DNA from: Streptomyces asoensis
GTDB lineage: Bacteria; Actinomycetota; Actinomycetes; Streptomycetales; Streptomycetaceae
NCBI RefSeq assembly: GCF_016860545.1
Contig: NZ_BNEB01000001.1
Span: 248,001-312,000 of the forward strand
Reading direction: 5' to 3'
DNA length: 64,000 nucleotides
Shown here: positions 8,656 to 16,424 of the stretch, one piece after another
How positions within the stretch are numbered: the stretch's first letter is position 1
How the letters are laid out: every line of letters begins with the position of its first letter
Notes under the pieces: model-generated
The model's database searches: none
What the model was told of the DNA's origin: nothing
What the model saw: only the letters and a program-made list of their open reading frames with translations
Translations under genes and position numbers: made by a program

Positions 8656-8763
8656 ATGCGTACGCCGCGTGCGCGGCCTCCCTGCCGAACGCCACCCCCT
8701 CACAGTCCTCGGCCTGTGGCGAGGACTGAATCCTCCGGCCCTCCTGCGCGCAACGGCCCGTAG
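8656..8763 (+). CDS. Possible small ORF or leader peptide (35 aa)
   Basis: A 35-codon frame (MRTPRARPPCRTPP...) begins at an ATG preceded by a textbook ribosome site (CGGAGGTCACC). The product is Arg/Pro-rich with no signal peptide. A 9-bp hairpin lies inside it. It may be a leader peptide, a short real protein, or chance; the ribosome site is the only positive evidence. Confidence 0.3.
   Translation: MRTPRARPPCRTPPPHSPRPVARTESSGPPARNGP
8703..8728 (+). terminator. Hairpin downstream of the TTA-codon gene
   Basis: CAGTCCTCG (8703-8711) and CGAGGACTG (8720-8728) form a perfect 9-bp stem with an 8-nt loop, 66 bp after the upstream stop codon. It may terminate the TTA-codon gene, or attenuate together with the small overlapping ORF. 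Confidence 0.5.
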
Positions 8764-8780
8764 ACGCCCACCGCCATCGC

Positions 8781-8828
8781 AACGAGACAGGGCCGACGAT
8801 GTCCTGGCCGTCGGCCCTGTACCTCGTT
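8781..8828 (-). terminator. Terminator of the glnA2-like gene
   Basis: ACAGGGCCGACG (8787-8798) pairs perfectly with 8809-8820; the outer AACGAG/CTCGTT arms (8781-8786, 8823-8828) extend the stem past a 2-nt bulge. It lies 27 bp beyond the stop codon. Confidence 0.85.
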
Positions 8829-8854
8829 CCAGCAATACGTGTCCCGACCAGCCC

Positions 8855-10216
8855 CTACAGCACCGGCAGGTTCTTGCGGAGCTCGAAGGCGGTGACCTCG
8901 GAGCGGTACTCCTCCCACTCCGCCTTCTTGTTGCGCAGGAAGAAGTCGAAGACGTGCTCGCCGAGGGTCTCGGCGACCAGGTCGCTGCGTTCCATCAGGC
9001 CGAGGGCCTCGCCCAGGTTCTGCGGGAGGGGCTCGATGCCCATGGCGCGGCGTTCGGCGTCGGACAGGGCCCAGACGTCGTCCTCGGCGCCCGGCGGGAG
9101 CTCGTAGCCCTCCTCGACGCCCTTGAGGCCGGCGGCGAGCAGCATGGCGTACGCGAGGTACGGGTTGGTGCCGGAGTCGAGGGAGCGGACCTCGATGCGC
9201 GCGGAGCCCGTCTTGCCGGGCTTGTACATCGGCACGCGGACCAGCGCGGAGCGGTTGTTGTGGCCCCAGCAGATGTACGACGGCGCCTCGCCGCCCGCGC
9301 CGGCCGTGCGCTCGGAGCCGCCCCAGATGCGCTTGTAGGAGTTGACCCACTGGTTGGTGACGGCGGCGATCTCCGCGGCGTGCTTGAGCAGACCGGCGAT
9401 GAAGGACCGGCCGACCTTGGAGAGCTGGTACTCCGCGCCCGACTCGTAGAACGCGTTGCGGTCGCCCTCGAAGAGGGAGAGGTGGGTGTGCATGCCGCTG
9501 CCGGGGTGCTCGGAGAACGGCTTGGGCATGAAGGTCGCCTGGACTCCCTGCTCCAGCGCGACCTGCTTCATGACCAGGCGGAAGGTCATGATGTTGTCGG
9601 CGGTGGAGAGCGCGTCGGCGTAGCGCAGGTCGATCTCCTGCTGGCCCGGGGCGCCCTCGTGGTGGGAGAACTCGACCGAGATGCCCATCGACTCGAGCAT
9701 GGTGATGGCCTGGCGGCGGAAGTCCATGCCCACGTTCTGCGGGGTGTGGTCGAAGTACCCGGAGTTGTCGGCCGGGGTCGGGCGGGAGCCGTCGGTCGGC
9801 TTGTTCTTCAGCAGGAAGAACTCGATCTCGGGGTGGGTGTAGAAGGTGAAGCCCAGGTCGGAGGCGCGCGCCAGGGCCCGCTTGAGGACGTACCGCGGGT
9901 CCGCGAAGGACGGGGAGCCGTCCGGCATGAGGATGTCGCAGAACATCCGGGCGGTGCCGGGGGCCTCCGCGCGCCAGGGCAGGACCTGGAAGGTGGACGG
10001 GTCCGGCTTGGCGATCATGTCGGACTCGTAGACCCGGGCGAAGCCCTCGATCGCGGAGCCGTCGAAACCGATGCCCTCGTCGAACGCCTGCTCGAGCTCG
10101 GCCGGGGCCACGGCGACGGACTTGAGGAAGCCCAGCACGTCCGTGAACCACAGCCGTACGAACCGGATGTCGCGCTCCTCCAACGTCCGGAGCACGAACT
10201 CCTGCTGCTTGTCCAT
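8855..10216 (-). CDS. glnA2: Glutamine-synthetase-I-like enzyme, GlnA2 (gamma-glutamylpolyamine synthetase) type
   Basis: A 453-residue GS-I-fold ATP-dependent ligase. Seen: the N-terminal beta-grasp region, FDGSAIEGFARV (residues about 48-59), the active-site segment GSGMHTHLSLF, and a C-terminal loop with YELPPGAEDD where classical GS-I has the adenylylated YDLPPEE. Two in-frame ATGs exist; the one at 10216 is preferred because GGGGAAGCGGAAG gives a good ribosome site, whereas the ATG five codons earlier has AAGG directly against it. Length and sequence match what I recall of Streptomyces GlnA2, described as a gamma-glutamylpolyamine synthetase in polyamine use; that function is transferred, not shown here. 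It has its own terminator and a GlnR-like site upstream. Confidence 0.9.
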   Translation of the reverse strand: MDKQQEFVLRTLEERDIRFVRLWFTDVLGFLKSVAVAPAELEQAFDEGIGFDGSAIEGFARVYESDMIAKPDPSTFQVLPWRAEAPGTARMFCDILMPDGSPSFADPRYVLKRALARASDLGFTFYTHPEIEFFLLKNKPTDGSRPTPADNSGYFDHTPQNVGMDFRRQAITMLESMGISVEFSHHEGAPGQQEIDLRYADALSTADNIMTFRLVMKQVALEQGVQATFMPKPFSEHPGSGMHTHLSLFEGDRNAFYESGAEYQLSKVGRSFIAGLLKHAAEIAAVTNQWVNSYKRIWGGSERTAGAGGEAPSYICWGHNNRSALVRVPMYKPGKTGSARIEVRSLDSGTNPYLAYAMLLAAGLKGVEEGYELPPGAEDDVWALSDAERRAMGIEPLPQNLGEALGLMERSDLVAETLGEHVFDFFLRNKKAEWEEYRSEVTAFELRKNLPVL

Positions 10217-10305
10217 CTTCCGCTTCCCCATCCTTGCTGGTCAGGCCGCCTGGATCCCGTCCCACGGAGAGGCGGTCGGGCACCCGAGCATCACACCACA
10301 ACACC

Positions 10306-10321
10306 GTTTCGTACGCGTTGC
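10306..10321 (-). promoter_or_regulatory. GlnR-box-like site upstream of glnA2
   Basis: Read on the minus strand: GCAAC, six bases, GAAAC. The known actinomycete GlnR pattern is gTnAC-n6-GaAAC; the second half is perfect and the first has one deviation. It lies about 90 bp upstream of the glnA2 start. Speculative, but chemically sensible for a nitrogen gene. Confidence 0.35.
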
Positions 10322-10481
10322 CGACCATGATCGCGTCGGCGACCCGGGCCTGAACGCGGCGCGTCCGGCAGAGGCACCGCCGTACGTCCTGCGTGCGACG
10401 GGTGTGCTGCTCTGCCGCCCATCTTGCCTGCTCGCACCGTCATCCGTAATGCCCCACCCCTTCCGTCCCTCCCGGGCATTT

Positions 10482-10504
10482 AATTTGCATCTCAGATGCA
10501 AGTT
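10482..10504 (+). promoter_or_regulatory. NsrR operator in the hmp promoter
   Basis: A 23-bp site, AA-n2-TGCATCT-C-AGATGCA-n2-TT, with perfect 8-bp arms (TTGCATCT/AGATGCAA) around a central C. This is the NsrR consensus of Streptomyces. It lies about 50 bp upstream of the flavohemoprotein start, and a weaker copy lies before the local nsrR gene. Confidence 0.9.
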
Positions 10505-10554
10505 TTACTAGCGTGCGGGACGGCAGAACGCCCAGTGAGCCCCGAGGAGCCCTG

Positions 10555-11778
10555 ATGCTGTCCGAACAGTCCGCAGCCACCGTCCGCGCCACCCTCCCCG
10601 CCGTGGGAGCGGCCATCGGGGAGATCACCGAGCGCTTCTACGCCGGGCTCTTCGCGGCGCACCCGGACCTCCTCCGCGACCTGTTCAACCGCGGCAACCA
10701 GGCCGCCGGCACCCAGCGCCAGGCGCTGGCCGGGTCCATCGCCGCCTTCGCCACCCGCCTCGTCGAGCAGACCGGGGACACCGCGGACGGACGGCGGCGG
10801 GACCGGCCGCAGGACCGCCCCGACGCGATGCTCACCCGGATCGCCCACAAGCACGCCTCGCTCGGCGTGACGCCCGAGCAGTACGAGGTGGTCCACGAGC
10901 ACCTCTTCGCCGCCATCGCGGGCGTCCTCGGCGAGGCGGTCACCCCCGAGGTCGCCGCCGCCTGGGACGAGGTCTACTGGCTGATGGCGAACGCGCTGAT
11001 CGCGATCGAGCGCCGCCTGTACGCGGAGCGCGGCGGCGCCGCCTGGCGGGAGTGGGAGGTCGTGGACCGCGTCGAGGAGACCGCGGACGTCGTCACCTTC
11101 TCGCTGCGTCCGCGCGACGGCGCCCCGGTACGGGACTTCCGCGCGGGCCAGTACGTGTCCGTCCGCACGCAGCTGCCCGACGGCGCGCGCCAGATACGGC
11201 AGTACAGCCTCTCCGGTGCGCCGGGCGCGGACGTGCGCCGGATCAGCGTCAAGCGGGTCGGCGGGGGCCCGGCGACCCCGGAGGGCGAGGTCTCCGACCA
11301 CCTCCACGCGCGGGTGCGCGAGGGCGCCGTGCTCGAACTCTCCGAGCCGTACGGCGACCTGGTCCTCGACGGCGTCGAGGGCGCCCCCGTGCTGCTCGCC
11401 TCGGCGGGCATCGGCATCACGCCGATCGTGCCGATGCTGGCGCACCTCGCGGCCTCCGGCCACGACGCGCCGGTCACCGTCGTGCACGCCGACCGCTCCC
11501 CCGCGGACCACGCGCTGCGCGCGGACCACGAGGCGTACGCGGCGAAGCTGCCGGACGCGTCCGTGCATCTCTGGTACGAGCGCGAGGCCCCGGCGCACGC
11601 CCGGACGGGCCTGGCCGACCTCACCGACGTGCCCGTCGCCCCGGGCACGCGCGCGTACCTGTGCGGTCCGCTGCCGTTCATGCGGGCGGTGCGGGCGCAG
11701 CTGATCGAGAAGGGGGTCGCCCCGGCGGACGTGCACTACGAGGTGTTCGGCCCGGACCTGTGGCTGGCCCGCGCCTGA
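10555..11778 (+). CDS. hmp: Flavohemoprotein, nitric-oxide dioxygenase
   Basis: A 407-residue NO dioxygenase that oxidises NO to nitrate with O2 and NAD(P)H in the cytoplasm. Residues 1-150 are a globin domain (LPAVGAAIGEITERFYAGLF; proximal-His segment HKHASLGVTPEQYEVVHEHL). Residues about 155-260 are the FAD domain with RQYSLSGAPG, and 265-407 the NAD domain with SAGIGITPIVPML and LCGPLPFM. The ATG at 10555 has GAGGAG 7 nt upstream; an in-frame ATG 14 codons earlier lacks one and lies only 9 bp from the NsrR site. The operator and the nearby nsrR gene indicate NO-induced derepression. Confidence 0.96.
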   Translation: MLSEQSAATVRATLPAVGAAIGEITERFYAGLFAAHPDLLRDLFNRGNQAAGTQRQALAGSIAAFATRLVEQTGDTADGRRRDRPQDRPDAMLTRIAHKHASLGVTPEQYEVVHEHLFAAIAGVLGEAVTPEVAAAWDEVYWLMANALIAIERRLYAERGGAAWREWEVVDRVEETADVVTFSLRPRDGAPVRDFRAGQYVSVRTQLPDGARQIRQYSLSGAPGADVRRISVKRVGGGPATPEGEVSDHLHARVREGAVLELSEPYGDLVLDGVEGAPVLLASAGIGITPIVPMLAHLAASGHDAPVTVVHADRSPADHALRADHEAYAAKLPDASVHLWYEREAPAHARTGLADLTDVPVAPGTRAYLCGPLPFMRAVRAQLIEKGVAPADVHYEVFGPDLWLARA

Positions 11779-11854
11779 CCCCACGGGCGCGCCCGCCCTC
11801 CGGCCGCCGCCCGCCCCTGTGGTCCGCGGCCGGCCCCCGGTGCACGGCGGCCGG

Positions 11855-12121
11855 TCAGTACGGCCGGGGGATCCCGTGCTCGCGCAGCGCGCCGGCGTAA
11901 CGCTCCAGCAGGCTGTCGAGGCCTGCCAGGAGCAGGCCGGCCGCGTCACGGGCGTCGCCCAGATCGCCCCGTTCGCAGGCCTCCACCAGTTCGGCCACGT
12001 CGGTGCGGAGGATGTGCAGGGAGTCGCCCTGCACGAGCACTCCGGGGAACCGCCTTCCGGGCAGGCGGACCACGGCGTTGTTGCCGCCGTCGGTGAACAG
12101 TTCTGCTTCGATGCGTTCCAT
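11855..12121 (-). CDS. Small conserved protein, DUF6959-like
   Basis: An 88-residue soluble protein beginning MERIEAELFTDGGNNAVVRL with a following PGRRFPGVLVQGDSL, which I associate with a small actinobacterial family of unknown function (DUF6959; from memory). The C-terminal half is helical. The ATG at 12121 is chosen because the conserved motif starts there and GGATGG lies upstream; a start 14 codons earlier has only pyrimidines before it. It lies between hmp and nsrR but nothing in it points to NO chemistry. Confidence 0.7.
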   Translation of the reverse strand: MERIEAELFTDGGNNAVVRLPGRRFPGVLVQGDSLHILRTDVAELVEACERGDLGDARDAAGLLLAGLDSLLERYAGALREHGIPRPY

Positions 12122-12208
12122 CGGGCCATCCAATCCGGCCCGGCGACGCGCCTTCAACCACATGGGCAGGGGGGAAGCGTGAAGGCGGCGCCCGGGGTGC
12201 CCGCGGGG

Positions 12209-12652
12209 TCAGCCGGCCCGCGCGATCCCCAGCAGCAGCGGCCCCGTGGGCTCGGCCACGATGTCGGTGACCGTGATCGGGTCCAGCGACGCGAAGAAGG
12301 CCTCCCGGGCCCGGCGCAGGGCGCCCCGCAAGCGGCAGGCGGACCTCAGCGGGCAGGGGGTGGCGCCCTCGCAGTCGACGACGTCGCCGTCGCCCTCGAA
12401 GGCGCGGACCACCGTACCGACGGACGCCGTGCGGCCGCCGGCGGTGAGGGCCAGGCCGCCGCCCCTGCCCCGGCGGGCCTCCAGCAGCCCCATGTGCTGG
12501 AGCTCGGCCACGACCTTGGCCGCGTGGGTGTACGGCACCTCCATCGCGGCCGCCACGTCACGGGTCGTGGGGGTGGCCTCCGGGGTGTCCCCCGCCACCG
12601 CGAGCCGCATGAGGACGCGCAGTGCCAGGTCGGTGGATCGCAACAGCCGCAT
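12209..12652 (-). CDS. nsrR: NsrR, Rrf2-family NO-sensing repressor
   Basis: A 147-residue Rrf2 regulator. The winged helix occupies residues about 1-75 (STDLALRVLMRLAVAG; HAAKVVAELQHMGLLEARRG). Three cysteines at 94, 100 and 106 (DCEGATPCPLRSAC) have the C-x5-C-x5-C spacing of the [4Fe-4S] cluster of Streptomyces NsrR, which NO destroys, releasing DNA. The ATG at 12652 begins the family's conserved sequence; only pyrimidines precede it, so translation may be leaderless. A matching operator lies 17 bp upstream (autoregulation) and a better one before hmp. Confidence 0.93.
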   Translation of the reverse strand: MRLLRSTDLALRVLMRLAVAGDTPEATPTTRDVAAAMEVPYTHAAKVVAELQHMGLLEARRGRGGGLALTAGGRTASVGTVVRAFEGDGDVVDCEGATPCPLRSACRLRGALRRAREAFFASLDPITVTDIVAEPTGPLLLGIARAG

Positions 12653-12668
12653 GGAAGGAAGCGTAGAT

Positions 12669-12691
12669 AATACGCATCTAGGGTGCAATAT
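12669..12691 (-). promoter_or_regulatory. NsrR operator before nsrR
   Basis: AATACGCATCTAGGGTGCAATAT read on the plus strand fits AA-n2-TGCATCT-n-AGATGCA-n2-TT with a good left half (GCATCT) and a degraded right half (GGGTGCA). It is weaker than the hmp site, as expected for autoregulation. Confidence 0.7.
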
Positions 12692-12855
12692 ATCCGCCCG
12701 GCCCGCCCCCAACGCCCTGCCGCCACCGGTCCCCACCTCCCCCTCGCCCTCTGTGGCCGTGACCGGTCTACGACTTTGTCCGTCTCCCCCATTACGATCA
12801 GCGGACCCGCACGCCCCGATCGTCCCGCCCCCTTTTCCCCAGAAGGACAGGTCTC

Positions 12856-13527
12856 ATGGGTTCCGCCGACAAGACCAGCAACCCGGCGCGCAAGGCACGC
12901 ATAGAGGAGATGCGCCGGGCCGACCAGGCCCGTGAGCGGCGCAACAGGATCCTCGCGATCGGCGGCAGCGCCCTCGCCGTGGCCGCGCTGGTCGCCGGCG
13001 GGGTGTTCGTCGTGAAGTCGCAGTCGGGCGACGACGGCAAGGACACCTCCGCCGACGGCAAGGCGGCCTCGGGGCACTTCGTGACCGGCGCGGACGGCGT
13101 ACGGACGTGGGAAGGGAAGCTCGGCCGCACCCATGTCGCCAAGACCGTGAAGTACCCGACCGAGCCGCCCGTCGGCGGGGACCACAACCAGGTCTGGATG
13201 AACTGCAACGGCGACGTCTACACCCGGGTCCTCGACAACATGAACGCGGTGCACTCGCTCGAGCACGGCGCGGTCTGGGTGACGTACAACAGCAAGGCGA
13301 GCAAGGCGGACGTCGACGCGCTGGCGGCCAAGGTCAGGAAGACGCCCTACACGCTCATGAGCCCGGACGACGCCCAGGCCGACCCGATCATGCTCACCGC
13401 GTGGGCGCACCAGCGCACGGTGACGAGCGCGAGCGACCCGAACGTGGACAAGTTCCTGGAGAAGTTCGTGCAGGGCGAGCAGACGCCCGAGCCGGGTGCG
13501 GCCTGCACGGGCGGTCTGCCCAAGTGA
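12856..13527 (+). CDS. DUF3105 membrane-anchored protein
   Basis: A 223-residue protein with a basic cytoplasmic N terminus (residues 1-32), one membrane segment (ILAIGGSALAVAALVAGGVF, residues about 32-53), and an extracellular DUF3105 domain. Family features are YPTEPPVGGDHNQVWMNCN (about 98-116), HSLEHGAVWVTY (about 131-142) and a C-terminal Cys. The His-rich pattern suggests metal binding, but the function is not established. AGAAGGACAGG precedes the ATG. Its stop overlaps the start of the DUF305 gene, a pairing common in actinobacteria. Confidence 0.88.
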   Translation: MGSADKTSNPARKARIEEMRRADQARERRNRILAIGGSALAVAALVAGGVFVVKSQSGDDGKDTSADGKAASGHFVTGADGVRTWEGKLGRTHVAKTVKYPTEPPVGGDHNQVWMNCNGDVYTRVLDNMNAVHSLEHGAVWVTYNSKASKADVDALAAKVRKTPYTLMSPDDAQADPIMLTAWAHQRTVTSASDPNVDKFLEKFVQGEQTPEPGAACTGGLPK

Positions 13528-14138
13528 GGTACGCCGCAGTGGCGGTGGCCGTGGCCGCAGCGCTCGTCGCCGCCGGGGCCGTCACCTACTCCGTCGCCGG
13601 GGACGGCGGATCGGGCGACGCGACGCCCGCCGCCGACTCCGCCGACGCCGGGTTCGCCCGGGACATGGCCGTCCATCACCAGCAGGCCGTGGAGATGGCG
13701 TACATCGTGCGCGACCGCACGGCCGACGCGGACGTGCGGCGGCTCGCCTACGACATCGCGCAGACGCAGGCGAACCAGCGCGGCATGCTGATCGGGTGGC
13801 TGGACCTGTGGGGGCTGCCGAAGGTGTCGTCCGACGCGCCCATGTCCTGGATGGGCATGGGCTCGATGGCCGGGGGCGAGGACGGCGCCCTGATGCCCGG
13901 CATGGCCACCGGCGCCGAACTGAAGAAGCTCGGCACGCTCAACGGCAGACAGGCCGACATCCTCTTCCTCCGGCTCATGACCGACCACCACAAGGGCGGC
14001 ATCCACATGGCCGAGGGGTGCGTGGCCAAGTGCACGGTCGGAGTGGAGAAGCGGCTGGCGCAGGGCATGGTCGAGGCGCAGCAGTCGGAGATCGACCTGA
14101 TGGCGGGCATGCTGAAGGCGCGGGGGGCCAAGCCGTAG
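13524..14138 (+). CDS. DUF305 secreted/membrane-anchored protein
   Basis: A 204-residue protein starting at the GTG that overlaps the preceding stop (GTGA), so it is translationally coupled. A hydrophobic N-terminal helix (residues about 3-24) is a signal anchor or peptide. The rest is a DUF305 four-helix, ferritin-like domain with the His-rich repeats FARDMAVHHQQAVEMA and LMTDHHKGGIHMAE plus Met-rich loops (MSWMGMGSMAGG). Such proteins have been linked to metal, often copper, handling; this is not shown here. Confidence 0.87.
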   Translation: MRYAAVAVAVAAALVAAGAVTYSVAGDGGSGDATPAADSADAGFARDMAVHHQQAVEMAYIVRDRTADADVRRLAYDIAQTQANQRGMLIGWLDLWGLPKVSSDAPMSWMGMGSMAGGEDGALMPGMATGAELKKLGTLNGRQADILFLRLMTDHHKGGIHMAEGCVAKCTVGVEKRLAQGMVEAQQSEIDLMAGMLKARGAKP

Positions 14139-14341
14139 CGCCGTGACGACCGGCGCAGGGGCCGCCCGCCCAACGCATAGGGTTTTCCCTCGATTTCACG
14201 GACGTTTCCGTCAAATCAGCCCAGCAAGCGGTCACTTGGGTCTTTGTTGGTGTCCGCATTCCCCTTGCATGAAGCGTTCGTCGCGAGAGTGGCCAGCACG
14301 TCGAGTGATCTACTCGCGTCGAACCACATACAGGGGGTCCT

Positions 14342-16285
14342 ATGAGATCCAATCGCGCCGCGCTGCGCGCCGGAGCGAGCATGGCGGCGACTCTGCCCAT
14401 GATCGCGGGCGCGCTGGCGCTCGGCATACCCGCCGCGCACGCGGCGGACGGCCCGGCCCGTGACACGCTGGCCGGGACCAGGCCCGCGTGGGCCACGGCC
14501 AAGGCGGACAAGGGATCGACCTCGGACAGCGCCAAGGTCTCCGCCCGGGTCTACCTGGCCGGACGGGACGCCGCAGGTCTCGCGGCGTACGCCAAGTCCG
14601 TGTCCGACCCCGGCTCGCCCGCGTACGGCAAGTACCTCTCCGCCGAGCAGGCCGAGGCCCGCTTCGGCGCGACCCCGGCGCAGGTGGCCGCGGTCAGGTC
14701 GTGGCTGACGGCGGCCGGTCTGAAGGTGACCGGCACGAGCCGGCACTACGTGGCGGTCAGCGGTGACGTGGCCGCGGTCGAGAAGGCGTTCGGCACGCAG
14801 CTGCACAACTACGCCAAGGGCGGCAAGACCTATCGCGCGCCGTCGGGCACGGCCTCGGCCCCGGCGAGCCTGGACGGTGCCGTCCTGACCGTCACGGGTC
14901 TGGACAACGCGCCGCACAAGGCCGCGTCCAAGGAGCAGCTGCCGCCTCCGGACGCGGTGTTCAAGAACTCCGGGCCGTTCTCCTCGTACTACGGCTCCAA
15001 CACGGCGAGCACCCTGCCGTCGGCCTACGGGAAGAAGATCCCGTACGCCGTGCAGGGGTACACCGGCAAGCAGCTGCGCGCCGCGTACGGCGCGGGCGGC
15101 TTCACGGGCAAGGGGGTGCGTGTCGCCATCACCGACGCGTACGCCTCCCCGACGATCGCCTTCGACGCGGCCACCTACGCGAAGGCGCACGGCGACGCGT
15201 CCTGGAAGACCGGGCAGCTGCGCCAGGTCCTGCCGGCGGACTACACGAGGACCGAGGAGTGCGGGGCGGCGGGCTGGTACGGCGAGGAGACCCTCGACGT
15301 CGAGGCCGTGCACGCGGTCGCGCCGGCCGCGAACGTCACGTACGTGGGCGCCGCGTCCTGCTACGACGACGATCTGCTCGACTCGCTCAGCAAGGTCGTC
15401 GACAACCACCTGGCCGACATCGTCTCCAACTCGTGGGGCGACATCGAGGCCAACCAGACGCCGGACCTGGCGGCCGCCTACGACCAGGTCTTCCAGTTCG
15501 GCGCGGTCGAGGGCATCGGCTTCTACTTCTCCTCCGGCGACAACGGCGACGAGGTCGCCAACACCGGTACGAAGCAGGTCGACACCCCGGCCAACTCCGC
15601 GTGGGTGACGGCGGTCGGCGGCACCTCGCTGGCGGTCGGCAAGAACGACAAGTACCTGTGGGAGACCGGCTGGGGCACCGACAAGGCCTCGCTGTCGGCC
15701 GACGGCAAGAGCTGGACGGACTTCCCGGGCGCGTACACCTCGGGTGCGGGCGGCGGCACGAGCAGGACGGTCGCGCAGCCTTACTACCAGAAGGGTGTCG
15801 TCCCGAAGGCGCTCGCCACGGCGAACAACGCCGCCGGCAACCGCGTCGTCCCGGACATCGCGGCGATCGCCGACCCGAACACCGGCTTCAAGGTCGGCCA
15901 GACCCAGACCTTCGCGGACGGGACCCAGCAGTACAGCGAGTACCGCATCGGCGGGACCTCGCTGGCGGCTCCGGTCATCGCGGCCGTGCAGGCACTGGCC
16001 CAGGAGGCGCACGGCGGCAAGGCGATCGGTTTCGCCAACCCGTCGATCTACTCCAAGTACGGCTCGCGGGTCTACCACGACGTCACGGACAACCCGACCG
16101 GCTCCGGACTCGCGGTCGCGCGCGTCGACTTCGCCAACGGGTACGACGCGACGGGCGGTCTGCTGACGTCCGTCCGCAGCCTCGGCAAGGACAGCTCGCT
16201 GTCCGCCGTGAAGGGCTACGACGACGTCACCGGCGTGGGCTCGCCCACGAACGGCTACGTGGAGTCGTACCGCAGCAGGCGCTGA
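14342..16285 (+). CDS. Secreted S53-family serine-carboxyl peptidase (sedolisin/kumamolisin-like)
   Basis: A 647-residue secreted protease precursor. A signal peptide ends near residue 35 (IPAAHA-ADG). Residues about 50-200 are the S53 activation prodomain, and the mature subtilisin-like domain follows. The Glu-Asp pair is in EETLDVEAVHA (residues about 316-326), the oxyanion Asp in SNSWGD, and the catalytic Ser in GGTSLAAPV. A Ca-binding-like C terminus (GYDDVTGVGSPTNGY) is present. The enzyme would act outside the cell, probably at acidic pH as usual for the family. GGGGG lies 5 nt upstream of the ATG. Monocistronic. Confidence 0.95.
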   Translation: MRSNRAALRAGASMAATLPMIAGALALGIPAAHAADGPARDTLAGTRPAWATAKADKGSTSDSAKVSARVYLAGRDAAGLAAYAKSVSDPGSPAYGKYLSAEQAEARFGATPAQVAAVRSWLTAAGLKVTGTSRHYVAVSGDVAAVEKAFGTQLHNYAKGGKTYRAPSGTASAPASLDGAVLTVTGLDNAPHKAASKEQLPPPDAVFKNSGPFSSYYGSNTASTLPSAYGKKIPYAVQGYTGKQLRAAYGAGGFTGKGVRVAITDAYASPTIAFDAATYAKAHGDASWKTGQLRQVLPADYTRTEECGAAGWYGEETLDVEAVHAVAPAANVTYVGAASCYDDDLLDSLSKVVDNHLADIVSNSWGDIEANQTPDLAAAYDQVFQFGAVEGIGFYFSSGDNGDEVANTGTKQVDTPANSAWVTAVGGTSLAVGKNDKYLWETGWGTDKASLSADGKSWTDFPGAYTSGAGGGTSRTVAQPYYQKGVVPKALATANNAAGNRVVPDIAAIADPNTGFKVGQTQTFADGTQQYSEYRIGGTSLAAPVIAAVQALAQEAHGGKAIGFANPSIYSKYGSRVYHDVTDNPTGSGLAVARVDFANGYDATGGLLTSVRSLGKDSSLSAVKGYDDVTGVGSPTNGYVESYRSRR

Positions 16286-16291
16286 GCCCGC

Positions 16292-16344
16292 CGTACGCGG
16301 GTCCCGCGCGCGCCTCCCGGGCGCGTCCGGCGGGCCCGCGTACG
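16292..16344 (+). terminator. Terminator after the S53 protease gene
   Basis: CGTACGCGGG (16292-16301) pairs with CCCGCGTACG (16335-16344); GC-rich inner repeats fold within the loop. It begins 7 bp after the stop codon. Confidence 0.75.
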
Positions 16345-16412
16345 CGGAGGGGGGCGTGGGGGGCGTGGGGTGTTCGGCACCCCGCGCCCCCCATCGCGTC
16401 GCATTGACGATT

Positions 16413-16418
16413 ACACTG
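16413..16418 (+). promoter_or_regulatory. -10 box of a leaderless nadE promoter
   Basis: TACACT ends 7 bases before the GTG at 16425, placing the expected transcription start at or within a base of the start codon. No ribosome site is present, consistent with leaderless mRNA. Confidence 0.5.
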
Positions 16419-16424
16419 GTGCGC

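Noticed and set aside
14216..16078. 620-codon minus-strand frame opposite the S53 protease
   Set aside because: Arg/Val/Gly-rich antisense frame covering the protease catalytic motifs; no recognisable protein.
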